Positions 1 to 7,906 of a stretch of DNA of 52,457 bases are shown here, piece by piece. The stretch's first letter is position 1. Each line of letters opens with the position of its first letter. Under the pieces are notes generated by a model, which was given only the letters and a program-made list of their open reading frames with translations, made no database searches and had not been told where the DNA came from. This DNA is from Fusicatenibacter sp. (GTDB taxonomy: Bacteria; Bacillota; Clostridia; Lachnospirales; Lachnospiraceae), in NCBI GenBank assembly GCA_017887445.1, contig JAGHIA010000027.1:1-52457 (forward strand), written 5' to 3'. The translations under genes and the position numbers were made by a program.

Positions 1-303
1 ACGGAGGGCGATGTAAAAATTACGTTGAAAATACATGAAGTAAGCGGACAGGTATGGAAGGCGGATATCCTTATGGATGCGGACAAAATGATATATGATG
101 CCTGTCCGGATGAGGAACTTTTGGAAACCGCATTTCCGTTCCTGAAGACGAATGAAACGGAAACCATCCAGGATCATCAGACAATCCACAAAAGGTTTCC
201 GGAGGGGAAGGTGTTTGCAGCGTTAAAAAGATCAGAGATTAAAATAGATAAAGAACAGGAAACTGCCAGACTTATGTTATGGCTGTGTGCAGGAGACGAA
301 TAG
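1..303 (+). CDS. C-terminal part of an unrecognised protein (5' end outside window)
   Basis: The reading frame is open from base 1, so the TTG at 25 need not be a start; about 100 C-terminal residues are visible, ending ...LWLCAGDE. The sequence is hydrophilic and mixed-charge, with no membrane segment, signal or motif I recognise. It precedes an ABC importer, and the hairpin at 358-398 plus T-run at 398-403 would terminate its transcript. Function unknown; it may belong to the same accessory cluster as the importer, but that is only positional. Confidence 0.6.
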   Translation, partial: TEGDVKITLKIHEVSGQVWKADILMDADKMIYDACPDEELLETAFPFLKTNETETIQDHQTIHKRFPEGKVFAALKRSEIKIDKEQETARLMLWLCAGDE

Positions 304-357
304 ACGGAAGGGCAAATATTTGACAGTTTTGACACATCTGTTACGAATCTTTGAGAC

Positions 358-403
358 ATCTCTCTGTTATCATGGATTTATCATGATAGCAGGGAGATTT
401 TTT
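358..403 (+). terminator. Terminator-like hairpin that buries the next gene's Shine-Dalgarno
   Basis: Bases 358-374 pair with 382-398 (17 pairs, two G-U, loop 375-381) and are followed by a T-run (398-403) that touches the ATG at 404. The only plausible ribosome binding site for that ATG (AGGGAG, 391-396) lies in the 3' arm. Seen directly: stem, T-run and SD overlap. Inferred: it ends the upstream transcript and also limits translation of read-through mRNA. Confidence 0.6.
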
Positions 404-1774
404 ATGAGAAAAAGAAGGAAAGTGTTTCTGGCATTGCTGGTGTGTATGTCATGTCTTCTCAGTGCTTGCGGGAAAGCAGGGGGAGAGACAAACATTGACC
501 AGAATACGGAACAGAATCAGACAGACGCTTCAGAAGAAAAGGATATCCGTAATGACATACAGGAGGTGCAGGAATATGTCCAGCCTGAAATGAAAGGCGA
601 GATTACCATATCCTGCCTTTCTGAAAATGAGTTTCTGTCAGCGGCAGCAAAGCAATTCATGGATTTATATCCGGATGTCACAATAACAATCAATGCCTCA
701 GAAGCAGGGACAGTAGAGGAATATCAAACGTATCTGAACACCAGGATTATGAGTGGGAAAGCGGAGGATATTATATTCAATAGTTTTCTGCCCATGGCAA
801 AGTACAGTGAAATGGGTGTTTTCGAAGATTTAAACAAATACATTTCCATGACGCCGGAATTTAATGATGAAAATTATTTTATGAATGTTTTGCAGGCAGC
901 AAGGCAGGATGGAGGAGAGATTTATATGATTCCTTACATGGCCTCCTTTTCTGTAATCGGATTTTCGGACGGTTTGCTGGAAGGCCAGACAGATATCCGT
1001 AGCACCCTGGAAACCTGGGAGAAAGCGGGATTTTCGCAGAGTGTCAATCTGGTAAGACAGCTGGTTACAGAAACGGAAAAAAAGAATGTGTTTTTAATAC
1101 ATTCAAACGAATTATCTTATACAAACAGCCTGCTTGGGGATTCTTTGGAGAAATTTATTGATGTGGAAGAAAGGAAGGTTTATCTGGACAATACGGAATA
1201 CATTGATCTATTAAATGCCGTAAAGGAGCTTTCTGCTCAGGACTTATTTGGTAGCAATGTAAGCTTTTACAATGAGGATTATTCTTTTGCCATATCGAAG
1301 GATTATGATGTACAGGCTGCATACTATTGCCTGGCTCAGGATTCGGATCAGACTTATTGTATGCCGCTTATGGATGCCAAAGGAAATGTTGTCATCAATG
1401 CGAATTATTGTATTGCTTTAAACAGCGCATCCGGAAATAAGGACTTGGCATGGGAGTTTATGAAATATCTGCTGTCGGAGGATGTGCAGACGCTGCCTTC
1501 TTTACACGGTCTTGCTGTGAACCGTCAGGGTTTTGAAGCATCTGTCGCACGTTATCATACTTTTTATGAAAATAACAACAGTGGCATTGAGGAAGCAGAG
1601 TATGGCGCATTGCTAGCGGGCTGGATGGAACAGGTGAATTCCTGTGACCTTGTGGATCCTGTTATTTGGGATTTGCTCAATGCGGAAAATGAAAAGTTTT
1701 TTTCAGGAATGCAGACCGCGGAACAGACCGCAAAGAATCTGCAAAAGCAGATAGATCAGTATTTCAATGAGTAA
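404..1774 (+). CDS. Extracellular solute-binding lipoprotein of a carbohydrate-type ABC importer
   Basis: 456 residues. The N-terminus is a lipoprotein signal: basic MRKRRK, hydrophobic core, lipobox LLSAC with Cys22 as the lipidated residue. An acidic linker (about residues 25-60) leads into a family 1 (sugar-binding) fold, with the typical phrase GEITISCLSENEF and a C-terminal helical region with ...AWEFMKYLLSEDVQ. It would sit on the outer face of the membrane and hand its ligand to the two following permeases. I start it at 404 (AGGGAG 391-396) because earlier in-frame codons would place the signal peptide internally. The ligand cannot be read from sequence; sugar or oligosaccharide is the family default. 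The stop overlaps the next start by 8 bp. Confidence 0.88.
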   Translation: MRKRRKVFLALLVCMSCLLSACGKAGGETNIDQNTEQNQTDASEEKDIRNDIQEVQEYVQPEMKGEITISCLSENEFLSAAAKQFMDLYPDVTITINASEAGTVEEYQTYLNTRIMSGKAEDIIFNSFLPMAKYSEMGVFEDLNKYISMTPEFNDENYFMNVLQAARQDGGEIYMIPYMASFSVIGFSDGLLEGQTDIRSTLETWEKAGFSQSVNLVRQLVTETEKKNVFLIHSNELSYTNSLLGDSLEKFIDVEERKVYLDNTEYIDLLNAVKELSAQDLFGSNVSFYNEDYSFAISKDYDVQAAYYCLAQDSDQTYCMPLMDAKGNVVINANYCIALNSASGNKDLAWEFMKYLLSEDVQTLPSLHGLAVNRQGFEASVARYHTFYENNNSGIEEAEYGALLAGWMEQVNSCDLVDPVIWDLLNAENEKFFSGMQTAEQTAKNLQKQIDQYFNE

Positions 1775-2651
1775 AGTGGAGACAGGTATGAGGAAGAAAT
1801 GGGCTTTAAATTTACCGTGGATCATGATGATTGCGAGTCTGTTGGGCTTTAGCTTTTTTTATCTGGTGCCGTTTTTTGTATCCTTTCTTTATTCCATTGT
1901 GGATAATCCGATCAACAGGGAGTTTTGCGGATTGTCGAATTATAAGCAGCTGTTACAAAATTCATATTTTATGAGGGGACTGAAAAACACGGCATTGTTT
2001 ATGGCGGTCAGTGTGCCGCTTAATATGGTGCTGTCCCTAGGTGTAGCGCTTGTGATACGGAACATAAAGAGTTATTCGAACTATTTTAGCCTGATTTTTT
2101 TGATACCACTGGCAACCCCCTCTGCCACATCCGCTTTTTTCTGGCAGAATTTCTTTGGGCTGCATGGTGTACTGAATAAGTATCTGTCTGTTTTCCATGT
2201 GGACGGAATAGACTGGCTGAACAGCAAATATGGAATGCTGGTCATGGTTATCATTTTTATCTGGAAGAATATCGGATATAATATGGCACTGTTTTTAAGT
2301 GGGTTAAGCAGTATACCGGAGGAATACTATGAATGTGCCGATGTGGAGGGGGCCGGATGGGGTTGGAAATTGAAACATATTACATTGGTGTATCTTTCGC
2401 CGACTACATTTCTGGCCCTGATCATGACCTTTGTAAATTCCTTTAAGGTATTTAAAGAAATATATATTATTACGGGAGAGTATCCACCGGACAGTCTGTA
2501 TGTATTGCAGCATTACATGAACAATATGTTCCTGTCATTAAATTACTCAAAGCTTGTCAGCGCAACGTACATTTTAACGGCAACCATTGTATTGTTTGTG
2601 GTATGTATCTTCCGTGCGGAAAGAAAATTCTCGGATCATTTGCATTATTAG
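1767..2651 (+). CDS. ABC sugar-type permease, MalF/UgpA-like
   Basis: 294 residues with six predicted membrane helices; the first covers about residues 18-40. The cytoplasmic coupling loop (EAA motif) is visible as EEYYECADVEGAGWGWKLKH around residues 190-210, followed by the usual ITLVYLSPTT. It overlaps the lipoprotein gene by 8 bp, implying translational coupling. The partner is the permease at 2811. No ATPase is encoded here; importers of this family commonly share one MsmK/UgpC-like ATPase encoded elsewhere, which is the likely explanation. Confidence 0.88.
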   Translation: MSKVETGMRKKWALNLPWIMMIASLLGFSFFYLVPFFVSFLYSIVDNPINREFCGLSNYKQLLQNSYFMRGLKNTALFMAVSVPLNMVLSLGVALVIRNIKSYSNYFSLIFLIPLATPSATSAFFWQNFFGLHGVLNKYLSVFHVDGIDWLNSKYGMLVMVIIFIWKNIGYNMALFLSGLSSIPEEYYECADVEGAGWGWKLKHITLVYLSPTTFLALIMTFVNSFKVFKEIYIITGEYPPDSLYVLQHYMNNMFLSLNYSKLVSATYILTATIVLFVVCIFRAERKFSDHLHY

Positions 2652-2654
2652 AGC

Positions 2655-2781
2655 GTTCAGCCAGGTCTGTGCATTTACTGCACAGACCGTATGAAAACGT
2701 AGTGCCTGCGGGTATCCGGCTCATTGCGAAGTGATTTTTAATGGCCGGATGCCGTAACTATTCAGCTGGCTGAATAGTTAC
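2655..2781 (+). repeat. Intergenic repeat family A, copy A1
   Basis: About 127 bp between two permease genes of one operon. Order: GTTCAGCCAGGTCTG, short hairpin GGTCTGTGCATTTACTGCACAGACC, the phrase CCGTATGAAAACGTAGTGC, a second stem (GGTATCCGG...CCGGATGCC), then the palindrome TAACTATTCAGCTGGCTGAATAGTTAC. Near-identical copies lie at 12191-12322, 49103-49234 and, inverted, 19649-19743. Because it sits inside an operon, the transcript would contain the folded element. Confidence 0.85.
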
Positions 2782-2810
2782 AGTGGGAAATCTCCGGAAA
2801 GCGAGGTGCC

Positions 2811-3677
2811 ATGAAAAATAGATTTCAGATAGCACATGTGAAGGAAAAAATAGGTTATGTACTGTTTTTCCTGATTGTGATTTTATATATGATGCCTTTG
2901 GTCATTACCTTTACGAATTCTTTTATGAGCAGCAAGGCAGTAGAGGCTAATTATAGTACAGGAAATCTGAGAGAGGATCAGTATATTGAAATGGAGATCG
3001 TGCCGGAAAAAGTAACCTTGTCACAGTATGCTGCATTACTGTTTGACAGTCCGGTGTATCTTCATATGTTTTGGAACTCTGTAAAGATTGTATTGCCCGT
3101 TGTCCTGGGGCAGATACTGGTGTCGGCGTCTGCAGCTTACGCATTTACGATTTTAAAATTCAGGGGAAAAGAAGTTGTGTTCTTTTTGTATATCATTGTG
3201 ATGCTTTTGCCGCTGCAGGTAGCACTGGTGCCAAATTACATAGTGGCTGACTGGCTGAATATCACAGACAGTTATCTTGCGATTATTCTTCCAGGTATTT
3301 TTCATCCGTTAGGCGTGTTCCTTTTGCGGCAGTTTATGAAAAGTATGCCGGATGCTTACATCGAAGCTGCAAAAGTGGATGGAGCCGGCTATGGAAGAAT
3401 TTTTATATGGGTGGTACTTCCCATGATAAAACATGGGATTGCGGCAGTGGCAATGCTCACTCTGCTGGACTATTGGAACCTGGTGGATCAGGCAGTCATA
3501 TTTATACAAAATTCAGAGGCACAGCCGTTGTCTATTTTTTTAGCCCAGATAAACAGTGGGGAATTGGGAATGTCGTTTGCTGGTTCCTGTTTCTATGCGT
3601 TTCCGGTTTTGTTGGCGTTATTGTATGGGCAGGATTATCTGAAAAATGGAATTGCGATTACGGGACTAAAAGGGTAA
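2811..3677 (+). CDS. ABC sugar-type permease, MalG/UgpE-like
   Basis: 288 residues, six predicted membrane segments, the first at about residues 14-34. The EAA coupling loop reads MPDAYIEAAKVDGAGYGRIF (about 180-200) followed by a hydrophobic run. Start is ATG 2811 behind GAAAGCGAGG. It pairs with the 1767 permease to form the membrane channel for the 404 lipoprotein. Unusual: a complete family A repeat separates the two permease genes. Confidence 0.87.
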   Translation: MKNRFQIAHVKEKIGYVLFFLIVILYMMPLVITFTNSFMSSKAVEANYSTGNLREDQYIEMEIVPEKVTLSQYAALLFDSPVYLHMFWNSVKIVLPVVLGQILVSASAAYAFTILKFRGKEVVFFLYIIVMLLPLQVALVPNYIVADWLNITDSYLAIILPGIFHPLGVFLLRQFMKSMPDAYIEAAKVDGAGYGRIFIWVVLPMIKHGIAAVAMLTLLDYWNLVDQAVIFIQNSEAQPLSIFLAQINSGELGMSFAGSCFYAFPVLLALLYGQDYLKNGIAITGLKG

Positions 3678-3723
3678 TGGCAACAGGAAAATATATTTTG
3701 AATGGAGAAAGATTGGGGTAAAA

Positions 3724-4632
3724 ATGGAAAAAGAAAGAAAAAAAGGTTTTAACAAAATATTTCTGGCTTTGGCTGTGATGCTGCTGGTTTTGACATTTTT
3801 ATCAAAATCCCTTTAGAATTACCGGCTTCCGGTGGTTGAGGTTACATCACCGAAACATGGGAACCTGAGTTTCACTGTGGAAGGAACAGGGGTGTTTGAC
3901 TATGCTCATATTGATTCGTTTTATGGGGAAATGGATGGCAGGGTAAGAGAAATACTGGTAAATGAAGGGGACGAAGTAAGGAAAGGCCAATGCCTGATGC
4001 GGTTCCAAACAAACGGAGCTGAAGAAACATACGATATTGTTGCGGCAGAGAGTGGGATTATCGCTTCTATTGGCGTTGAACAGGGAATGTATGTTTCCTC
4101 CATGCAGAATACGGTTTTATATGAGATAGCTGAGAAATCAGAGGAATGGGCCTGTTACCTGATTATAAGTGAAGAACAGCGGGAATCTGTCGATTCGGAT
4201 AGCACACCTGTATTATATATAGAGAGCAGAAATGAAACATTGGAAGGTGAAATTATATCCATTGCCGGATATGTGGGCCAAAATCAGACCGGGTATAAGG
4301 TAAAGATAAGGGTTTCCCTGGATGACGCTACACTTTACGGAGAAAAGGTGGATATAACAATTAGAAATGAGGGCATGGCATATGATGCACTGATTCCGGC
4401 GGCTGCATTGCGTAAAGACGCATCAGGATATTTTGTTCTGGTATTGCAGCGGGATAATGGTATATTGGGCAATGGCTATGAGGCTCACAGAATGTCAGTA
4501 GATTTATTGGATTCTGATGAATCCTACTGCGCAGTCCGAGGCCTTCCCTTAGATGAGAGAGTGATCATAGCATCTACGGGTGAGATAAAAGATGGAAGCG
4601 ATGTGTTTTATGAGGGAGATGAGGCAGAATGA
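3724..4632 (+). pseudogene. Membrane-anchored efflux adaptor (HlyD/MacA-like), interrupted by in-frame TAG
   Basis: Reading from ATG 3724 gives a basic N-terminus and one membrane anchor (KIFLALAVMLLVLTFLSKSL), then TAG at 3814-3816, and the same frame continues as NYRLPVVEVTSPKHGNLSF into the adaptor body to TGA 4630-4632. The body has the biotinyl-lipoyl-like hairpin phrase GRVREILVNEGDEVRKGQCL (about residues 75-95 of the full frame) and a C-terminal barrel region (ALIPAAALRKDASGYFVLVL). GTG 3832 could start the body, but nothing like a ribosome binding site precedes it and the product would lack its anchor. Adaptor proteins of this class link a FtsX/MacB permease to other components; the next gene is such a permease, overlapping by 4 bp. 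Either a recent nonsense mutation or stop readthrough; I favour mutation. Confidence 0.8.
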
Positions 4633-5681
4633 GGAGCATATGGATACAGAGGATATTGTTCGTGGTCATGTTTGCGGAAACCTTGGGAATCTGTCTGTTG
4701 TTCGGGTTAAAGGTACAGCAGACAGCATGTGATAGGACATACATTCTTTCTTTTAGGCAGGAAAACCTGTCTTTTTCAGGCACTGACTTGTCCAACATTG
4801 AGGATCAGGGAACTGATATCACTTATGCGCAGCGTATCTACCCAAACGTAACAAACGGTTTTCGTAGTGAAGACATTTCTGTCTTTTCCACAAATGAAAA
4901 TTACGCATACTTTACAGACGTCTGTCTCATAAGAGGGGCTTTCTTTAACGAAATACAAATTGACCGCAAGCTGCCCTTAGCAGTGATCAATGAGACGGCA
5001 GCATATCAGCTTTTTGGCAGCCAAGAATGTATCGGAGAGTCCGTGTACCTAAATGGGGTAGCTTACGAAGTGTGTGGTATTATGAAGGAACCGGGAGAAA
5101 GTGGTGCAAGGCTTTATATTCCCTGTTCCACGGTAAGGTTGCTGGACATTTCAGAACCTCTCATAGACCAGATATGGTGTAGATTTTCAAATCTGGCAGA
5201 AGCGGCGCTGGTATTGGGAAATGCCGGATATTTGTTGGAAACATTTGAGATCTTGCAGATGGATTCTGTCAAACGTGTTTTTTGGCAGCGCTTTTTCTGC
5301 CCACTGATTTTGCTGGGGATGTATGCAGTATTTTGCATTTGCAGGTCTGTATCAAAAGAATGGAAAAAGGTTATTTGGAATTGCGGCATTGATAAAAATT
5401 GGATAAAAAAGACCGTGTTGCAGATATCGGGGATTTTTGCAGGAACTTTTCTTGTTTTTATAATGTACCAGGCGGCATGGTGTGCGCCGCCTGCCTATGA
5501 GTTATCAGGCGGTAGCTGGAAGGATGGGTTATACGGTTTCCTGAATTTCTACCTGCTTGTGGATGTGGATGTGAGAAATATGCCTTTTTTGGCACATTGG
5601 AATTTCTTTTCCGGTATGTCTTTGGTGGTGTGTCTGTATATCGTTTCTTTATTTGTTTTCTGCCGCAAAGGTAGAAATTAA
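4629..5681 (+). CDS. FtsX/MacB-like permease protein
   Basis: 350 residues. One N-terminal helix (about 8-27), an extracellular domain of the MacB periplasmic-core type (about 40-215; phrases LPLAVINETAAYQLFG, GESVYLNGVAYEVCGI and the closing RLYIPCSTVRLL), then three helices (about 222-240, 262-285, 325-345). This is the domain order of MacB-like exporter permeases without an ATPase domain. ATG overlaps the stop of the adaptor gene (GAATGAGG), so it was translationally coupled to it. No ATPase lies nearby. If the adaptor is dead, this gene may be orphaned. Confidence 0.7.
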   Translation: MRSIWIQRILFVVMFAETLGICLLFGLKVQQTACDRTYILSFRQENLSFSGTDLSNIEDQGTDITYAQRIYPNVTNGFRSEDISVFSTNENYAYFTDVCLIRGAFFNEIQIDRKLPLAVINETAAYQLFGSQECIGESVYLNGVAYEVCGIMKEPGESGARLYIPCSTVRLLDISEPLIDQIWCRFSNLAEAALVLGNAGYLLETFEILQMDSVKRVFWQRFFCPLILLGMYAVFCICRSVSKEWKKVIWNCGIDKNWIKKTVLQISGIFAGTFLVFIMYQAAWCAPPAYELSGGSWKDGLYGFLNFYLLVDVDVRNMPFLAHWNFFSGMSLVVCLYIVSLFVFCRKGRN

Positions 5682-5739
5682 AAGTGCCGATTGATTTTGC
5701 GGAAAATCCGGATTATAATTTTGTCAAGACAAACTACAT

Positions 5740-6015
5740 ATGCTGTTGTCAATGGAACTTTCTGTTGATGAAAAATTAGGGATTATAGAAAAGGAATATA
5801 GTATTGCGGTAGATGATAGAATAAGAGAGGATGTGAGCGCCATGTGTAATTTGTCGCAGGGGATCAGAGAAAAAGGCGGAGATGAAAGAGAGAAAAAAAT
5901 TATACTGAATATGTATCAAAACAATTTTACATTTGAACAGATTGCGTTAGCAACAGGCAAGGACATTGAGGAAATTAAGGTTATCATCGAGAAGGCAGAG
6001 CCAGTATTGGCATGA
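5740..6015 (+). pseudogene. 3' remnant of a PD-(D/E)XK (Rpn-like) transposase family gene
   Basis: 91 residues. SAMCNLSQGIREKGGDEREK followed by a helical FTFEQIALATGKDIEEIKVI tail matches what I know of the C-termini of the PD-(D/E)XK nuclease-family transposases common in Lachnospiraceae (their MCNLSQGI...A.G..EG region). The nuclease domain is absent, a stop lies just upstream in this frame (5716), and no ribosome binding site precedes ATG 5740. I read it as a decayed mobile-element remnant rather than an active gene. Family assignment is from memory of the motif, not a search. Confidence 0.55.
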
Positions 6016-6146
6016 TCAAAGAAACTTAATAACAGATCCAGTAAAGCAGTGAACAAGATTTCAGAAATCGCTTCGCTGCTTTTTATTCCCGCGAGCAACG
6101 AGCCAAGTAGCCATGCTTGCATGGATATTTTGCGGCTGCCGCGAGG

Positions 6147-6214
6147 GTCAAAAACCCCGCTGCTCTGCAGTGCTGCAAGCTGGATACCCCGTTGCTTGCA
6201 GCGGGTTTTTTGAC
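6147..6214 (+). terminator. Hairpin with T-run; also a repeated module (family F)
   Basis: GTCAAAAACCCCGCTGC (6147-6163) and GCAGCGGGTTTTTTGAC (6198-6214) are inverted repeats with one mismatch, giving a stem whose 3' arm ends in T6. It can terminate in either direction. The right half (CCCCGTTGCTTGCAGCGGG...TTGAC) recurs at 15322-15349, so it belongs to a dispersed repeat. It lies in the 475-bp gap 6016-6490. Confidence 0.6.
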
Positions 6215-6229
6215 TTTTGCAGGATAACT

Positions 6230-6257
6230 GTAACAGTTCAGCTGGCTGAACCGTTAC
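6230..6257. repeat. 28-bp REP-like palindrome
   Basis: GTAACAGTTCAGCTGGCTGA continuing to ACCGTTAC: a near-perfect palindrome. The same unit is found at 6334, 7130, 17135, 28213, 30242 and 46641 and forms the ends of the longer families A and B. Confidence 0.85.
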
Positions 6258-6286
6258 CAGCCAGGTGTCATGCCGTGCAATTCTCC

Positions 6287-6314
6287 TTGACAATTTCCAG
6301 TGGTTTCCTATAAT
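6287..6314 (+). promoter_or_regulatory. Sigma-A type promoter for the flavin reductase-rubredoxin gene
   Basis: TTGACA at 6287-6292, 16-bp spacer, TATAAT at 6309-6314. Both hexamers match consensus. The start codon is about 170 bp further on, so the mRNA leader includes the second 28-bp palindrome (6334-6361). Confidence 0.75.
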
Positions 6315-6333
6315 AGGAATAAGCATTGTTTCT

Positions 6334-6361
6334 GTAACGATTCAGCTGGCTGAATCGTTAC
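6334..6361. repeat. 28-bp REP-like palindrome in a 5' leader
   Basis: GTAACGATTCAGCTGGCTGA continuing to ATCGTTAC, a perfect palindrome. Located 20 bp downstream of a consensus promoter, so it should be transcribed as a hairpin in the leader of the 6491 gene. Confidence 0.85.
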
Positions 6362-6490
6362 TTGTTGCACAATGCAGGGCCTGTCCAGAAACCTGGCGGT
6401 CTATTTGAAAGAGTGTTGGAAAAGTATGGGGAGTATGGCGATTATTTTCCAACACGTTTCGTATAAGCAAAAAAGAGGAGCGTGAGCAGA

Positions 6491-7108
6491 ATGAATGAAA
6501 AAGCAATGTTTCAGCTGACCTACGGTTTATTTGTCCTTACGGCGAAAGACGGAGAAAAAGATAACGGCTGTATCATCAACACGGCAGGGCAGGTGACAGC
6601 TGTGCCAAACCGGATCAGCATTACAGTCAGCAAGGAAAACCTTACCCATGACATGATAAAGAAAAGCGGGAAATTCAATCTTTCCGTAATCAGCCAGCGG
6701 GCAGATTTTGAGCTCTTTAAACATTTCGGCTTCCAGTCCGGGAGAACGGCGGATAAATTCGCGGGGTATGACGCCTGCAGACGCAGCGGGAACGGACTTT
6801 ACTATATCACAGAGGGGACCAACGCCTATATCAGCGGAAGCGTAGAGCAGACCATCGATCTGGACACTCATACAATGTTTATCGCGTCGGTGGAGGATAT
6901 GGATGTTCTGACGGACGATCTGTCTGCCACCTACGCGTATTATCACTCTTCCATCAAACCGAAACCGGAAAAGCCGGCAGAACAGGGTAAGACCGTATGG
7001 CGCTGTACCATCTGCGGATATATCTATGAGGGAGAGGAGCTTCCGGAAGATTTTGTCTGCCCGGTCTGCAAGCATCCGGCGTCAGATTTCGAAAAAGTAA
7101 CGGGATAA
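6491..7108 (+). CDS. Flavin reductase-rubredoxin fusion (high-molecular-weight rubredoxin type)
   Basis: 205 residues. Residues 1-150 form a flavin reductase-like FMN-binding domain (YGLFVLTA, CIINTAGQVTAVPNRISITV, GKFNLSVIS, phrase FGFQSGRTADKF). Residues about 168-203 are a rubredoxin (WRCTICGYIYEGEELPEDFVCPVCK) with all four iron-ligand cysteines in two CxxC pairs. Fusions of this type move electrons from NAD(P)H-linked partners to oxygen- or peroxide-reducing proteins in strict anaerobes. I start at ATG 6491, with AGGAG at 6476-6480; the GTG at 6482 is too close to that site. Oxygen or oxidant defence in the cytoplasm is an inference from the family. Confidence 0.85.
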   Translation: MNEKAMFQLTYGLFVLTAKDGEKDNGCIINTAGQVTAVPNRISITVSKENLTHDMIKKSGKFNLSVISQRADFELFKHFGFQSGRTADKFAGYDACRRSGNGLYYITEGTNAYISGSVEQTIDLDTHTMFIASVEDMDVLTDDLSATYAYYHSSIKPKPEKPAEQGKTVWRCTICGYIYEGEELPEDFVCPVCKHPASDFEKVTG

Positions 7109-7129
7109 GCGGCGGAACCAATGGATATG

Positions 7130-7157
7130 GTAACCGCTCAGCCAGCGGAACGGTTAC
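7130..7157. repeat. 28-bp REP-like palindrome, diverged
   Basis: GTAACCGCTCAGCCAGCGGA continuing to ACGGTTAC. It lies between two convergent genes (6491 plus and 7163 minus) and may serve as a shared 3' hairpin. Confidence 0.7.
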
Positions 7158-7162
7158 ATCAA

Positions 7163-7618
7163 TCATTCCGGCAGGTTCTGAAAGTATCCCTGTTTATCCA
7201 GAAGGACCTGGTATCCGCCGAGCAGTACCTGGCGGGTTCCCTCATCCAGAGGGAGCGCGATCCAGGACGGCTCCACAAGGCCGAATTCTACCTCCGGTCC
7301 GTCCTGGTACCAGACGCGGATCGAAGTGCAGGCGCCGTAATCCTCCGTCTGTTTTTTCCCGACAGTGCCAAAGGCTTCCACGAAGGTCTGAGTGCGGAGC
7401 AGTTGTGCTTTGCCAGGGGTGAGCAGGACCAGGTCTACGTCAGAGGTATCGGTGTAGCGTCCCCTGGCGTAGGAGCCGACGAGGATCACACTTTCCATCT
7501 GCGGGTCGTCTTTCGCCCAGGCAAGGACATGGGACAGCAGTTTTTGCACGTTTTCGGGAAATGTTCTTCTTTCTACCGGTTTCTGAGCCGTTTTGTATGA
7601 TCTGAGTTTCTGAGGCAT
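7163..7618 (-). CDS. Small nucleotidyltransferase-domain protein
   Basis: 151 residues. Residues about 25-70 carry the minimal nucleotidyltransferase signature: VILVGSYARGRYTDTSDVDL, i.e. hGSxARG...DxD with the two metal-binding aspartates; a third acidic residue may be in EVEFGLVEPSW. Start ATG at 7618 is preceded by AAAGGAG with 6-nt spacing. Such proteins transfer a nucleotide to a small molecule, protein or RNA, some as MNT toxins/antitoxins and others as resistance enzymes. No HEPN partner is adjacent, so I would not call it a toxin-antitoxin pair. Substrate unknown. Confidence 0.8.
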   Translation of the reverse strand: MPQKLRSYKTAQKPVERRTFPENVQKLLSHVLAWAKDDPQMESVILVGSYARGRYTDTSDVDLVLLTPGKAQLLRTQTFVEAFGTVGKKQTEDYGACTSIRVWYQDGPEVEFGLVEPSWIALPLDEGTRQVLLGGYQVLLDKQGYFQNLPE

Positions 7619-7871
7619 TTTTTTCTCCTTTCATGGCGCACTTCCATCATTTTCAGGACAGCTTTTCTGCGGAAACAGATATGGCGGATCATAAGTTTTG
7701 GTTTCTTTAGATCCGCAGCTTTATGTTATCATATCAGAGGGTGATTGTGCAAATGTTAAACACAATCCGGCTCAGTGAAAGATAAAAGTATCAGAAAATT
7801 CAGAAAAGTAAAAATGAAACAAGAGGAAGAAAGTTAATAAAAATAAAAGATAAAAAATATCAAAAAACATA

Positions 7872-7900
7872 TTGACATATTTGGAAGTGCCTGCTATAAT
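7872..7900 (+). promoter_or_regulatory. Consensus promoter ahead of the leader RNA and eno
   Basis: TTGACA (7872-7877), 17-bp spacer, TATAAT (7895-7900): a perfect housekeeping promoter in an AT-rich stretch. Expected start near 7907, about 300 nt before eno. The rest of the 590-bp gap 7619-8208 is this leader and the minus-strand promoter region of the nucleotidyltransferase gene. Confidence 0.85.
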
Positions 7901-7906
7901 AAAATC

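Noticed and set aside
3814-3816. TAG as pyrrolysine codon
   Set aside because: The protein is not a methylamine methyltransferase, no pyl genes are seen, and other genes in the window end with TAG. Nonsense mutation is simpler.
7121-7600. Plus-strand 159-codon frame over the nucleotidyltransferase
   Set aside because: The minus-strand product has the full GSxARG/DxD motif and a ribosome binding site; the plus frame has neither.
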